Part shown: positions 40,276 through 40,423 of the stretch, in pieces
Position numbering within the stretch: position 1 is the stretch's first letter
Layout: each line of letters opens with the position of its first letter
Source of the DNA: Paenibacillus doosanensis
GTDB lineage: Bacteria > Bacillota > Bacilli > Paenibacillales > NBRC-103111
DNA: 40,423 bases
Assembly: GCF_025060755.1 (NCBI RefSeq)
Contig: NZ_JANYUY010000065.1
Coordinates: 1-40,423, forward strand
Reading direction: 5' to 3'
Position numbers and translations under genes: made by a program
Notes under the pieces: generated by a model
Seen by the model: the letters and a program-made list of their open reading frames with translations, nothing else
What the model was told of the DNA's origin: nothing
Database searches by the model: none

Positions 40276-40423
40276 GCATTGTACAGTCATGACACAATAG
40301 AAATGGTAAAATAAATGGAACTGATCGATGAGAAATGAGGCCAAAACTTATGCTAGTTTCCAAACGCCAAGGCACCCAACCTCGACTATTTCAAATGGTC
40401 GAGATGGAGGCGCTTGTTCCCCA
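40276..40423 (+). mobile_element. IS1182-family element, left end (continues past the window)
   Basis: The sequence from about GGCATTGTACAGTCATGACAC (near 40277) changes composition and leads, after some 70 bases, into a transposase start. The exact end of the element cannot be fixed because the other end is outside the window. Confidence 0.55.
40350..40423 (+). CDS. IS1182-type transposase, N-terminal fragment (partial)
   Basis: ATG 40350 opens MLVSKRQGTQPRLFQMVEME, then ALVP, at the window end. This start is typical of IS1182-family DDE transposases of Paenibacillus and Bacillus. Only 24 codons are visible, so catalytic residues and integrity cannot be judged. Confidence 0.65.
   Translation, partial: MLVSKRQGTQPRLFQMVEMEALVP

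Overview
The window looks like a chromosome segment of a Paenibacillus-type low-GC Gram-positive. The evidence is strong AGGAGG-type ribosome binding sites, TTG/GTG starts, an SLH-anchored surface protein, a lipoprotein-type peptide binding protein, a YwqA/YwqB-like SNF2/SWIM pair and protein sequences typical of Paenibacillaceae. Most of it is GC-rich. The last kilobase (about 39.4-40.3 kb) is clearly AT-rich and looks acquired. I see no rRNA or tRNA genes.

Layout. (1) 1-734: 5' part of a methyl-accepting chemotaxis protein on the minus strand, running off the edge. (2) 1.3-13.9 kb: a co-directional cluster of ten genes, many overlapping or closely spaced: ROK repressor, asparaginase II-type hydrolase, five-gene dipeptide/oligopeptide ABC importer, M17 aminopeptidase, CutC, ROK sugar kinase and GH29 alpha-L-fucosidase. 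Together they suggest import and dismantling of fucosylated glyco-amino acids or glycopeptides. (3) 14.0-21.5 kb: two CRISPR arrays with type I-C-like repeats and related leaders, no cas genes, an AraC regulator and a PhyH-type dioxygenase between them. The second array carries an IS3-family element inserted inside a spacer, and that IS carries a group II intron inside its transposase gene. (4) 21.6-27.3 kb: a small coiled-coil membrane protein, the SNF2 helicase/SWIM protein operon and a small membrane protein. (5) 27.6-30.1 kb: a PrsW-like intramembrane protease fused to a C-terminal nuclease-like domain, with an overlapping small gene, read here as a toxin/immunity pair. (6) 30.5-35.6 kb: a 1667-residue secreted S-layer-type protein with an L-type lectin-like front end and three SLH domains. 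(7) 35.6-39.3 kb: an eroded region with a two-copy non-coding repeat, an SGNH hydrolase, amidohydrolase, AraC and LamG gene remnants, and a MazEF module in a 1000-bp segment bracketed by 28-bp direct repeats. (8) 39.4 kb to the end: AT-rich small membrane/secreted protein genes cut by an IS1182-type element that continues past the window.

The most unusual objects are the PrsW-nuclease fusion with its partner, the nested intron-in-IS-in-spacer arrangement (excision restores an exact 37-nt spacer and an exact transposase frame), the ordered change of repeat sequence along the CRISPR array, the MazEF cassette that split an older terminator, and the glycopeptide cluster. All functions are inferred by reading the sequence; no database search was run.
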